DNA of 57,264 bases from an uncultured Pelagibacteraceae bacterium (lineage in GTDB: Bacteria > Pseudomonadota > Alphaproteobacteria > Pelagibacterales > Pelagibacteraceae), in contig CACOOK010000005.1 of the NCBI GenBank assembly GCA_902628815.1, positions 1 to 57,264 of the forward strand, given 5' to 3'. Under the pieces are notes generated by a model. That model was not told the DNA's origin and ran no database searches. It worked only from the letters and a program-made list of their open reading frames with translations. Positions 48,738-57,187 of this stretch are shown in pieces (position 1 is the stretch's first letter; every line of letters begins with the position of its first letter). The position numbers and the translations under genes are program-made.

Positions 48738-49742
48738 ATGAAAAAAATAATGTCATTGATTTCAGCGGTACTAGTAATGTTTGCTTTTTCAAGCCCTATT
48801 ACTTCAATCGCAAAATCAGCAGAGTTCTTCACGATAGGAACAGGCGGACCAACTGGGGTATATTTCCAAACAGGTAACGCAATCTGTAAAATGTTACATA
48901 AGTCAGCAATCAGTGCTGATCACGGTAGAAAAAAAGGTACAGCGAAAGCTTATAGATGTACTGCACCTTCTACAGGTGGTTCTAACTACAATATTGGGCA
49001 AATCAAAGATGGTGAGTTTCAATTTGGTGTTGCGCAGTCAGACTGGCAGTATCATGCTTACAATGGTTCAAGTAAATGGGAAGGAAAACAGTTCAGTAAC
49101 TTAAGAGCTGTATTTTCTGTTCATAACGAACCTTTCCAAATTTGGGCAAGTAAAAAATCTGGAATTAAAAATTTCAAAGGCCTAAAAGGAAAAACAGTAA
49201 ACATCGGTAACCCAGGTTCTGGTCAAAGAGGAACTATGGAAGAATTAATGAAAGCTATGGGAGCAGATATGAGTATGTTCAAAGCAACAACTGAACTTAC
49301 TTCTTCTGAGCAAGTAAAAGCTCTTTGTGACGGTAAAATAGATGCATTTGGTTATTCAGTAGGATTTCCAAATGGAGCTATGGAGCAAGCAGCAACTTGT
49401 AAAGCAAAAGCTAGCCCAATTAATTTAACAGGTGGACCAGTTCAAGGTTTAATTGATGGAGCAGATTATTATGCTAAAGCAGTTATTCCAAAAGGAACTT
49501 ATTCTAATCAGAAAAGAGACGCTACAACGTTTGGTGTGAAAGCTACGGTTGTTACAAGCGCAAACGTTTCTGAAGAGCTTGTATACTTAGTAACAAAAGC
49601 GGTTATGGAAAACTTTGATGATTTCAGAGCTCAGCACCCTGCTTTTGCGCCCCTAGAAAAGAAAAATATGATAGCTGATGGATTATCGGCTCCATTACAT
49701 CCAGGTGCAATTAAGTACTACAAAGAAGCTGGATTAATGTAA
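48738..49742 (+). CDS. TRAP transporter solute-binding protein, TAXI family
   Basis: A 334-residue periplasmic binding protein. The signal peptide (MKKIMSLISAVLVMFAFSSP...) is followed by the TAXI-family start FFTIGTGGPTGVYFQTGNAICKML. QFGVAQSDWQYHAYNG, LKGKTVNIGNPGSGQRGTMEELM and the repeated GKIDAFGYSVGFPNGAM are also typical. It captures a small organic acid or related solute for the fused permease encoded 77 nt downstream. TAXI proteins are known for glutamate/2-oxoglutarate-type substrates in some bacteria. The substrate here is unknown. Confidence 0.94.
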   Translation: MKKIMSLISAVLVMFAFSSPITSIAKSAEFFTIGTGGPTGVYFQTGNAICKMLHKSAISADHGRKKGTAKAYRCTAPSTGGSNYNIGQIKDGEFQFGVAQSDWQYHAYNGSSKWEGKQFSNLRAVFSVHNEPFQIWASKKSGIKNFKGLKGKTVNIGNPGSGQRGTMEELMKAMGADMSMFKATTELTSSEQVKALCDGKIDAFGYSVGFPNGAMEQAATCKAKASPINLTGGPVQGLIDGADYYAKAVIPKGTYSNQKRDATTFGVKATVVTSANVSEELVYLVTKAVMENFDDFRAQHPAFAPLEKKNMIADGLSAPLHPGAIKYYKEAGLM

Positions 49743-49762
49743 TTCAACTTTATAGTTTAATT

Positions 49763-49796
49763 AAAAAAGGCCCAATTTTTTTGGGCCTTTTTTTTT
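49763..49796 (+). terminator. Intrinsic terminator between TAXI binding protein and permease
   Basis: A stem with AAGGCCCAA (ending at 49775) and TTGGGCCTT (from 49781) closes a short T loop, and about nine T residues follow. The stem is flanked by A and T runs that can extend it. It begins 20 nt after the binding-protein stop and lies before the permease start (49819), so it should raise the ratio of binding protein to permease. Confidence 0.88.
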
Positions 49797-49818
49797 AGAA
49801 TAAGGTATCCTAGCTAAA

Positions 49819-52155
49819 ATGAGTCAAAACATTCAAAGTAAAATAAAAGATAAAATTCAAGAGGATATTTCACCAACTCGAAATTTATCAGGCATCCATT
49901 TAAAAATAGTGTTCGGAATTGCGATACTCTGGACCTTTTTTCAACTTTGGTATGCTTCTCCATTTCCTTTTTGGTTGAATTTTGGAATGTTCAAAGGTTT
50001 GCCTGCAAGAGCTATTCACTTAGGTTTCGCATTAACTTTAGCTTTTTTAATTTTTCCAGCAGTGAGGGGAAAAAAGATTTCAGTATTGGACATTCTAATA
50101 AGTATTATTGCAGCATTTTGTTGTTTATATATTTATTTTTTTTATGATGATCTTGTTAGTAGGGGAGGAATTCTTTTAGTAAAAGAAATATTTGGATTTA
50201 AAATTCCAATTGAGCTTATCATTGGTGCCACAGGTATATTAATTCTTTTAGAGGCAACTAGACGCGCTATAGGATTACCATTAGTAATAATAGCAATTTG
50301 TTTCCTTTTATTTTCTTATTTTGGAAAATATGCACCAGATATTATTTCTCACGGCGGACTTTCTGTAAAAAGATTAGTTGGATTTCAATGGTTTGATCAA
50401 GAAGCAATATTTGGAATACCAATAGGAGTTTCAGTAGATTTTATATTCTTATTTGTTCTATTTGGAGCTTTATTAGAAACTGCTGGGGGCGGAAAGTATT
50501 TTTTAGATTTAGCCTTCGCAATGGTTGGAAAAATGCGAGGAGGTCCGGCAAAGGCTGCAATATTAGGATCTGGAATGACTGGTATGATTTCAGGTTCATC
50601 AATTGCAAATACTGTAACGACAGGAACTTTTACAATTCCTATCATGAAAAAAACTGGTTTCTCTCAGGAAAAAGCAGGGGCTATCGAAGTTTCTTCATCG
50701 GTTAATGGGCAAATAATGCCACCAGTTATGGGAGCTGCCGCATTTGTAATGGCAAGTTTTATTGGTGTCACTTATTTTGAAGTTGTTAAACATGCTTTTT
50801 TACCAGCCATAATTTCTTATATCGCTTTATTTTACATATCTCACTTAGAGGCACTTAAATTAGGTCTTAAAGGTATGGATGATGCAGACGTTCCTCACTT
50901 AAAGAAAACTTTTTTATCTGGATTACATTTTTTAATACCTATTTTTGTTTTAATTTTTTTACTTGTTTATATGAGATATACAGCAGGCTTTTCAATTTTT
51001 TATGCAACTTTATCCTTAATATTAGTGAACTTAATAAGTCGTATTATTAAAAATCCAGATTTTAAAACTGGGTTAACCGATTGGTACAATCAAACAATAG
51101 TTGGCCTTCAAAAAGGTGCGATCAACATGGTTGGGGTAGGAATAGCAATCGCCACTGCAGGAATAATTGTAGGTGCAGTAGGATCTACAGGACTGAGCAC
51201 TAATTTAATTATAGTGATTGAGACGATAGCAAGAGACAATGTAATTATATTAATTTTGTTAACTATTATACTTTGCTTGCTTCTTGGAATGGGTCTACCA
51301 ACTACTGCAAACTACGTTGTTGTGGCCTCTTTAATGGCTACAGTTCTCGTTGATGTAGGCAATGCTTCAGGATTTATCTTTCCATTAATTGCTGTACATT
51401 TATTTGTATTTTATTTCGGACTAATGGCAGATGTAACTCCACCAGTTGGTTTAGCATCTTATGCTGCAGCCGCAATTTCTGGGGGCGACCCTTTACGAAC
51501 AGGACTCCAAGCTATTTGGTATAGTTTAAGAACAGGAATTTTGCCAATTGTCTTTTTGTTTAATCATGAGCTACTATTAATTGGAGTAGTTAGTATCTGG
51601 CAAGCTTTATTAGTTATATCTACTTCATTAATTGGGATTTTAGTTTTTACAGCAGCCACACAACAGTGGTTTATAAATAGGTTAAGATGGTATGAGGTCA
51701 TAGCATTCTTAATTATATCCTTATCTTTTTTGGCCCCAGATTATGTTTTAGGTAAATTCTATCCTAAATTTAACGAGCAAGAACTCTCGGCAAAAAGCAT
51801 CCAAAATTTATCTTTTGACCCATCAAAAGAAGTTCATATAAAAGTCACACGAGTTACTGAGTATGGAGAAAGGTATAAATTATTTGTTATCGATAAGGGG
51901 AAATTTGAAAATAATTATAAACTAGAGGAATATGGTTTGACTTTAACAGATCAAAACGATCAATTGACTGTTGATAAATTAAACTGGAAAGGAGAAGCAA
52001 AAAAATCTGGTATTCAAATGGGTGATATTATTAGTAATTTTAAAATTGAAAACCCAGACAGACCAAATAAAGCAATAGTTTATCCCTTTGCATTATTATT
52101 TTTATTATTTTTTGGATATATAAATTTTAAATCTGTAAAAGCGTCACCAAATTAA
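49819..52155 (+). CDS. TRAP transporter fused permease (4TM+12TM) with C-terminal DUF3394/PDZ-like domain
   Basis: A 778-residue membrane protein that fuses the small (DctQ-like) and large (DctM-like) TRAP permease parts, as is usual with TAXI binding proteins. The first ~110 residues hold four helices. The DctM core follows with GSGMTGMISGSSIANTVTTGTFTIP, SSVNGQIMPPVMGAAAF and LLLGMGLPTTANYVV. Residues about 645-750 form a soluble domain (DUF3394-like; KSGIQMGDIISNF is PDZ-like) before a last membrane helix. It drives uptake with an ion gradient, probably sodium. Confidence 0.92.
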   Translation: MSQNIQSKIKDKIQEDISPTRNLSGIHLKIVFGIAILWTFFQLWYASPFPFWLNFGMFKGLPARAIHLGFALTLAFLIFPAVRGKKISVLDILISIIAAFCCLYIYFFYDDLVSRGGILLVKEIFGFKIPIELIIGATGILILLEATRRAIGLPLVIIAICFLLFSYFGKYAPDIISHGGLSVKRLVGFQWFDQEAIFGIPIGVSVDFIFLFVLFGALLETAGGGKYFLDLAFAMVGKMRGGPAKAAILGSGMTGMISGSSIANTVTTGTFTIPIMKKTGFSQEKAGAIEVSSSVNGQIMPPVMGAAAFVMASFIGVTYFEVVKHAFLPAIISYIALFYISHLEALKLGLKGMDDADVPHLKKTFLSGLHFLIPIFVLIFLLVYMRYTAGFSIFYATLSLILVNLISRIIKNPDFKTGLTDWYNQTIVGLQKGAINMVGVGIAIATAGIIVGAVGSTGLSTNLIIVIETIARDNVIILILLTIILCLLLGMGLPTTANYVVVASLMATVLVDVGNASGFIFPLIAVHLFVFYFGLMADVTPPVGLASYAAAAISGGDPLRTGLQAIWYSLRTGILPIVFLFNHELLLIGVVSIWQALLVISTSLIGILVFTAATQQWFINRLRWYEVIAFLIISLSFLAPDYVLGKFYPKFNEQELSAKSIQNLSFDPSKEVHIKVTRVTEYGERYKLFVIDKGKFENNYKLEEYGLTLTDQNDQLTVDKLNWKGEAKKSGIQMGDIISNFKIENPDRPNKAIVYPFALLFLLFFGYINFKSVKASPN

Positions 52156-52187
52156 AATTTTATAATTTTCTTGCTTTTACAATTAAT

Positions 52188-52244
52188 TTAATTAACTATT
52201 GCGTAAAGAATAATTGCAACTATTAAAATTTCCCAACCTGACAT
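52188..52244 (-). CDS. Possible 18-residue single-helix membrane peptide
   Basis: A 19-codon frame encoding MSGWEILIVAIILYAIVN. It is almost entirely one hydrophobic helix, preceded by a good Shine-Dalgarno (AGGGG, 7 nt before ATG). It lies in an otherwise empty 134-nt spacer. Such short frames arise by chance in AT-rich DNA, so this is tentative. The ribosome binding site is the only positive evidence. Confidence 0.35.
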   Translation of the reverse strand: MSGWEILIVAIILYAIVN

Positions 52245-52289
52245 TTAATTACCCCTGATAGAATAATTAATAATCTTTTTGTTAAAATT

Positions 52290-52439
52290 ATGATTAAGTG
52301 GTTGTATTCGTTGTTCTGTAAAGTAGGCATTCATAGGTATGAAAAAATCGATATTAATTATAGTTTTGGACCAGGTGGTTCAACTGAAACGATAAAATGC
52401 AAAGATTGCGGAATTAAAAAAATCAGAAGAAAAAATTGA
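52290..52439 (+). CDS. Small zinc-ribbon-like protein, 49 residues
   Basis: A 50-codon gene starting MIKWLYSLFCKVGIHRYEKI and ending IKCKDCGIKKIRRKN. The first cysteine and the histidine (C10, H15) plus the C37xxC40 pair give four possible zinc ligands. The layout FCKxGxH...CxxCG is like the short DUF1660-type zinc-ribbon proteins. No neighbour hints at a role. The coherent motif at both ends argues against a chance frame. Confidence 0.6.
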   Translation: MIKWLYSLFCKVGIHRYEKIDINYSFGPGGSTETIKCKDCGIKKIRRKN

Positions 52440-52497
52440 TATTAGTCAAGTAAGAAAACCGCAGTGAAACTAATTTAAAAATGATTTATCTTTGTTC

Positions 52498-53196
52498 ATG
52501 AAATTTTTTTTAAAAGCAATATTTTTAATGTTAATTTACTTCTCATCAGTTACCGCTGAAGTAAACTTTCAGCAAAAAAAATTTTATTACGAAAATCTTG
52601 TTAAAAACTGGTCTAAAATATTTCCTGACAGCAATAGGAATGCTGCTGGTCCAAGATTTTTTAAATACTTAATAGACCAAAACCTAACTTTTGAAGAATT
52701 TAAGGAATATAATAAACTTTACTGTCCTGTTTCAGGTTCATTGATAAATCCTGGTGAAAAACCTGATTATATTTTCGTTAAAGAATTAAGGACACAAAAG
52801 AATATTTGTGGAGAACTTTATAGATGTTGTTGGCCTTGCTCTTGTGATCTCATGAATTATACAAAAGTTAAAAAGATTAAACATAAATTTAAAGATGGTT
52901 CTAAAAAAATTGATGTTTTATTAATTGATAATCCTTGCTCAAAAAAAGATTTTCCTAAAGAAGTTAATAGAGGCTATTTTTGTAAAAAACAAAAACTAAA
53001 TGATGATGAAGTATTTGTCGTTGATGGTAAACTAGTAATAGGTCTTTTTTACAAAGCTAAAAAATGTCAGAAAGCAGATATCAAAAAAATAGAAGCTGAT
53101 GAAACTACAGGTAAATTTTGTGCTTTTAAGAACGACATTCCACTAGAAGAAATGAATATTGGTATGGGTGATATTTTTATTAAGATGGCGAGATAG
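52498..53196 (+). CDS. Secreted cysteine-rich protein of unknown function
   Basis: A 232-residue protein with an N-terminal signal peptide (FFLKAIFLMLIYFSSVTAE). The ATG at 52498 is used; an in-frame TTG lies 6 nt earlier. At least ten cysteines are present, including CGELYRCCWPCSCDLMNY, where CCWPCSC is striking, and further single Cys in NPCSKKD, YFCKKQ, KKCQK and KFCAF. They could form disulfides or bind metal in the periplasm. I recognise no family. Its end overlaps the convergent FG-GAP gene by 17 nt. Confidence 0.75.
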   Translation: MKFFLKAIFLMLIYFSSVTAEVNFQQKKFYYENLVKNWSKIFPDSNRNAAGPRFFKYLIDQNLTFEEFKEYNKLYCPVSGSLINPGEKPDYIFVKELRTQKNICGELYRCCWPCSCDLMNYTKVKKIKHKFKDGSKKIDVLLIDNPCSKKDFPKEVNRGYFCKKQKLNDDEVFVVDGKLVIGLFYKAKKCQKADIKKIEADETTGKFCAFKNDIPLEEMNIGMGDIFIKMAR

Positions 53197-54631
53197 TCAT
53201 ATTACTTTGTCTGAAAATATAAGTCTTATCTGTTTTAGTTATTTTATAATTATTTATTTTTCCGTTTGTCCATTTAATTTGGACTTCAAAGTCCTTTTCG
53301 CCCTTTCTAATTCCATAGTGGGCAACAGGTTCCATTTGGCATAGATATCCTGAACCAGAATCTATTGTTTTAGAATGTTTTCTTAAATTAGATATTAGTG
53401 TTACCGTTGCTCCTCTAGCTGGAGCTCCATTTTTATTTAAAGCTTTTATTCTTAAATAATTCGTCTTTTTTTTTACATTTGCTTTATACAGTGTAAGTAT
53501 CTGATTTCCTGTTTCTCCGTGTGCAATTAATAATTCTAAAATTCCATCTTTATCGACATCTGCTACAGCAGCACCTGTACCAAGACCATTTGCTTCAGAG
53601 TTAGAAGTAATATCAATTTCCTCCAATTTTCCATTTTCCTTAATTTTAAATAATCTATTTGGTTCGCCGATATTATTTAAAAATATTTCGTCATACCCAT
53701 CATTATCAAAATCAGCTGTAATAACTGTTCGAATTTTAGAAGGTCTTTTAAAATTGTTATCGGCAATATCGTTGAAAGAGTTTTCTTTTTTTATAAATAT
53801 ACGGTGTTCTCCATCCCAATTTCCACTTACAATATCGAGTTGGCCTCTGTATAAAACATCACTTAAGGTAGTTCCTCTTCCGTTTTCGTAAGGGTCTAAA
53901 ACATTGTACCCGGCTGCTACATCGTAAAAAGTACCATCAACATTCTTGTACAAAAAGTTTACGCCTCTTTCGTTAGCTGCGAAAATATCAATATTGTTTG
54001 ATAATATATGACCAGCAACGACTGCTCTTCCACCGGTTATTTTATCTAAACCAAATTCTGCCGCTCTATCTTTTATTTTTCCTTTAAACTTTTCATAAAA
54101 TCTTGTTGGACCACCATAATTAGCAACATAAATTCCATATTTTCCATTTCCTTTTCTATCCACACAAACAACTGAACGACCTGCTGTGAAGTTTAAATCT
54201 ACTTGATTTTTCTTTTGTTCGAAAATATCAAAAAATTTATTATTTTTTAAATCTATTAAACGATCAGAATATTTTTTTTCACCGCTATAAGTGTCAGTAT
54301 TTAAAAAATAAATCTCTTCGTATCCATCAGAGTCGATATCGCAAGCGGCTACACCAATAGTAAAACTTTTTTTATCTGTAAACTTAGTATCATTTACAAT
54401 ATTTGTTAATACGTTGTTCTTGTATGTTAAGGCTAAATTTTCGCTGCCAAAACCAGCTACTATAAACTCATAAGCACCATCGTTATTTACATCAGCTACG
54501 GAAATACCGTATCTAAGACTTTCGTAATTGTTTTCTATTAAATCAGTAATATTATTAAAAAAATTTGCGGATGCACCTTTTATTGAAATTAAAACAAACA
54601 ATATTGAAAATAAGACAGCTTTTGATTTCAT
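53180..54631 (-). CDS. FG-GAP/VCBS repeat protein with C-terminal ASPIC/UnbV domain
   Basis: A 483-residue exported protein (signal peptide LFSILFVLISIKGASA). Repeats built on the calcium-binding loop DxNxDGxxE recur at ADVNNDGAYEFIVAG, CDIDSDGYEEIYFLN, ADFDNDGYDEIFLNN and ADVDKDGILELLIAH, suggesting a beta-propeller. The C-terminal segment with GAPARGATVTLIS and VQIKWTNGKINNYKI matches ASPIC/UnbV (CRTAC1-like) domains. It is probably a surface or periplasmic calcium-binding adhesion-type protein. The partner is unknown. Confidence 0.88.
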   Translation of the reverse strand: MKSKAVLFSILFVLISIKGASANFFNNITDLIENNYESLRYGISVADVNNDGAYEFIVAGFGSENLALTYKNNVLTNIVNDTKFTDKKSFTIGVAACDIDSDGYEEIYFLNTDTYSGEKKYSDRLIDLKNNKFFDIFEQKKNQVDLNFTAGRSVVCVDRKGNGKYGIYVANYGGPTRFYEKFKGKIKDRAAEFGLDKITGGRAVVAGHILSNNIDIFAANERGVNFLYKNVDGTFYDVAAGYNVLDPYENGRGTTLSDVLYRGQLDIVSGNWDGEHRIFIKKENSFNDIADNNFKRPSKIRTVITADFDNDGYDEIFLNNIGEPNRLFKIKENGKLEEIDITSNSEANGLGTGAAVADVDKDGILELLIAHGETGNQILTLYKANVKKKTNYLRIKALNKNGAPARGATVTLISNLRKHSKTIDSGSGYLCQMEPVAHYGIRKGEKDFEVQIKWTNGKINNYKITKTDKTYIFRQSNMTISPS

Positions 54632-54637
54632 AAAATA

Positions 54638-55030
54638 CTACTGTAGTATTTTCCAAGTACCGCTTGCAGAGGCAACTATGTCGCTCGAATTAGAAATTTC
54701 ACAAGAAATAAAAACCAGTGTTTTGGTTTTTTTTAATATTTTTACTTTCCCGGTAAGTTTATCACCAAGTTGGCCTACAGAGATAAATTTTATATCTAAA
54801 TTAATTGTTACACATCTCTTATCCCCAGCAACTCTGTGAGCAGCCGTTCCCATACCAGTATCAGCTATAGTGGAAAGAAAGCCACCATGTGCAATTTTAC
54901 CAGTGTTTAAATGTATTTCTTTTACCTCTACTGTAAACTCATATTGAGTATCGCTAATTTTTTTTAGCTCTAACCCGCCAAGATGTTTCATAAACCCTTG
55001 ATTAGACTCGTCCATGCTTTTTTTTATCAT
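54638..55030 (-). CDS. PaaI-like hotdog-fold thioesterase
   Basis: A 130-residue hotdog-fold protein. The PaaI/YbgC signature HLNTGKIAHGGFLSTIADTGMGTAAHRV contains the catalytic region HGGFLSTIADTGMG. It should hydrolyse an acyl-CoA thioester. The start at 55030 overlaps the end of the EamA gene by 29 nt; an in-frame ATG at 55015 (MDESNQGF) is an alternative. Substrate is unknown. Confidence 0.87.
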   Translation of the reverse strand: MIKKSMDESNQGFMKHLGGLELKKISDTQYEFTVEVKEIHLNTGKIAHGGFLSTIADTGMGTAAHRVAGDKRCVTINLDIKFISVGQLGDKLTGKVKILKKTKTLVFISCEISNSSDIVASASGTWKILQ

Positions 55031-55901
55031 ATAAAGGAGCTAATTGTGAAAAAATAACTGCAAATAAAATAAGAATTATTCCAGTAATTTTTATTTCATT
55101 TAAAAACTGGCTTAAAATTATCCATCCAAAAATTGAAGCGAATACACCTTCAAGTGAAAATATGATAGCTACAGGTGCTGGAGAAAGATTTTGTTGTCCA
55201 TAAATTTGAAGAAGAAAAGCTACCCCACTTGATAGAACTCCTGCGTATAACATTTCTTTACCATCCAAAACCATGTTAGAAATTTTTATACCTTCAAAAA
55301 TAAGGGATGGCACTAAAGCAAATATAGATCCAATCAAACATTGAAGGCATGCCATAGTTATTGGGTAATTAAATATTCTTAAAAATCTCGAAATAAAAAC
55401 AATATGAAATGCCCAAAATAATGCATTAAAAACTGCAATACTATCTCCTATTCTTACCTGAATATTATCGAATTCGGTTAAAAGTATACCTCCGAGTAAA
55501 CAAATAATAATAGATAACCAAACAGACTTATGAATATTTTTTGAAAAAAAATAGTAAGCAACAAATGGAACTAAAATTACATAAAAAATTGTAAATACTG
55601 CTGTATTAGCTACATCTGTATAAAGAAGAGCGTATTGCTGTAAAACATTACCCGTTGAAAGAAGAAATCCAATAAGTAAAAGATTTAAAATGTTTACTTT
55701 CTTAAAAATTATTGAATTAACTTTTTTATATTCAAAAATATATAAAAATGGGACTAGTGTGAGAAATCCAAGAAATAGTCTGCCGAAAGTAAAAGTAAAT
55801 GGTCCATTATAGTCCATTCCCATATCTTGGGCCACGAAAGCTGAACCCCAAATTAGTGAACAGCTGGTAGCACAAATAAGAGAGAAAACTTTTTTATTCA
55901 T
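55002..55901 (-). CDS. EamA/DMT-family exporter
   Basis: A 299-residue protein with ten hydrophobic helices in two EamA repeats. The first repeat begins SCSLIWGSAFVAQDMGMDY. The second contains LSSGVAFLLQIYGQQNLSPAPVAIIFSLEGVFASIFGWI, the classic second-half EamA stretch. These transporters export amino acids or other metabolites. It lies 23 nt after aceF and overlaps the thioesterase gene. The substrate cannot be read from sequence. Confidence 0.88.
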   Translation of the reverse strand: MNKKVFSLICATSCSLIWGSAFVAQDMGMDYNGPFTFTFGRLFLGFLTLVPFLYIFEYKKVNSIIFKKVNILNLLLIGFLLSTGNVLQQYALLYTDVANTAVFTIFYVILVPFVAYYFFSKNIHKSVWLSIIICLLGGILLTEFDNIQVRIGDSIAVFNALFWAFHIVFISRFLRIFNYPITMACLQCLIGSIFALVPSLIFEGIKISNMVLDGKEMLYAGVLSSGVAFLLQIYGQQNLSPAPVAIIFSLEGVFASIFGWIILSQFLNEIKITGIILILFAVIFSQLAPLYDKKKHGRV

Positions 55902-55924
55902 GCCTTGTACTATTTTATAATTGA

Positions 55925-57184
55925 TTAAACGGCAAGTTTAAAAGCAAAGTCTTTGCCAAGACATTTTCCTAGATAAACACAGAACCTAGCACCCTCTGCA
56001 CCATCAATTATTCTATGGTCGTACGAAAGTGAAATAGGTAAAATTTTTCTTGAAACAAATTTGTCTTTTACTTTTACTAACCTGTCAAAACTTTTTCCAA
56101 CTCCAAGTATGGCCACTTCAGGAGGATTTATAATTGGGGTGAAGAAAGTACCTCCAATGCCACCCAAGCTTGATATTGTCATTGAGCCGCCAAAAAACTC
56201 TTTTTTATCAATTTTCAAATCTCTGCAAAGTCTACTTGTTTTTCTTAAAGCGCTTCCAATTTCTTTTATACTCATTTGATCAACATCTCTTATTTTAGGC
56301 ACCATTAAACCATGAGGAGTGTCTACTGCAAAACCAACGTGAAAATATTTTTTATAAATAATTTTGTCGTTAGCACTATCAATTGAAGCATTAAAATTTG
56401 GAAATTTTTTCAAAGCACTTACAAGTGCTTTTGCTATAAAAGCAAGAGGTGTTACTTTTATTTTCTCACCAGTATAGTAGTCATATAATGACGATCTAAA
56501 TTGCTCCATTTCTGTTATATCAACTTCATCATGCTGCGTTACATGGGGAATTTCAGTCCAAGATCTTACTAAGTGAGGACCAGATAATCTTTTAACTCTT
56601 GGTATATCTTTTAATTCGATTTCACCAAATTCTTCGTGCGGATACTCTTCTTTATGAACTTTCTTTTCTACTTTCCCACCGCTGACTGTAACCTGAGATC
56701 TTACAAAATTTTTTACATCTTCCTCGGAAACTCTACCACCTCTTTGAGAGCCAGGTATTTCAACTACGTTGGCACCTAACTCTCTTGCAAATTTTCTAAC
56801 TTTTGGACTAGCTGACTTACTACCTGATTGTGATGTAGGCGCTACAGGAATAATTTCTTTTTGTTTCTGAGGTTTGATTTCTTTTATTTCTGACTTCTCT
56901 ACTTTTTTTTGCTCACTGACTACTTCTTTTTTTTTCTCAGTACCACTTTCTGCATTCAGACTAAGAATTAAGTCTCCTTTGTTGACTTTATCACCTACTT
57001 TAACATTAATTTTTTTAACAACTCCTTCGTGAGTGGAGGGCACCTCAACGCTTGATTTGTCACTTTCCAATGTAATTAGAGATTCATTTTTTTTTATTTG
57101 TTGACCTTCTTTGACTAAAACTTCAATAATCTCAACATCTTTGAAGTCACCCATATCTGGAACTAAAATTTTTGTACTAGCCAT
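55925..57184 (-). CDS. aceF: Pyruvate dehydrogenase E2, dihydrolipoyl acetyltransferase
   Basis: A 419-residue E2 protein with one lipoyl domain (lysine in TLESDKSSVEVPSTHEG), a Lys/Glu/Pro linker, a peripheral subunit-binding domain (SPKVRKFARELGANV) and a catalytic core ending SYDHRIIDGAEGARF. The upstream C-terminal fragment resembles AceE (homodimeric E1), which identifies the complex as pyruvate dehydrogenase. The single lipoyl domain is fewer than the three of E. coli AceF. No lpd gene follows. Confidence 0.94.
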   Translation of the reverse strand: MASTKILVPDMGDFKDVEIIEVLVKEGQQIKKNESLITLESDKSSVEVPSTHEGVVKKINVKVGDKVNKGDLILSLNAESGTEKKKEVVSEQKKVEKSEIKEIKPQKQKEIIPVAPTSQSGSKSASPKVRKFARELGANVVEIPGSQRGGRVSEEDVKNFVRSQVTVSGGKVEKKVHKEEYPHEEFGEIELKDIPRVKRLSGPHLVRSWTEIPHVTQHDEVDITEMEQFRSSLYDYYTGEKIKVTPLAFIAKALVSALKKFPNFNASIDSANDKIIYKKYFHVGFAVDTPHGLMVPKIRDVDQMSIKEIGSALRKTSRLCRDLKIDKKEFFGGSMTISSLGGIGGTFFTPIINPPEVAILGVGKSFDRLVKVKDKFVSRKILPISLSYDHRIIDGAEGARFCVYLGKCLGKDFAFKLAV

Positions 57185-57187
57185 AAT

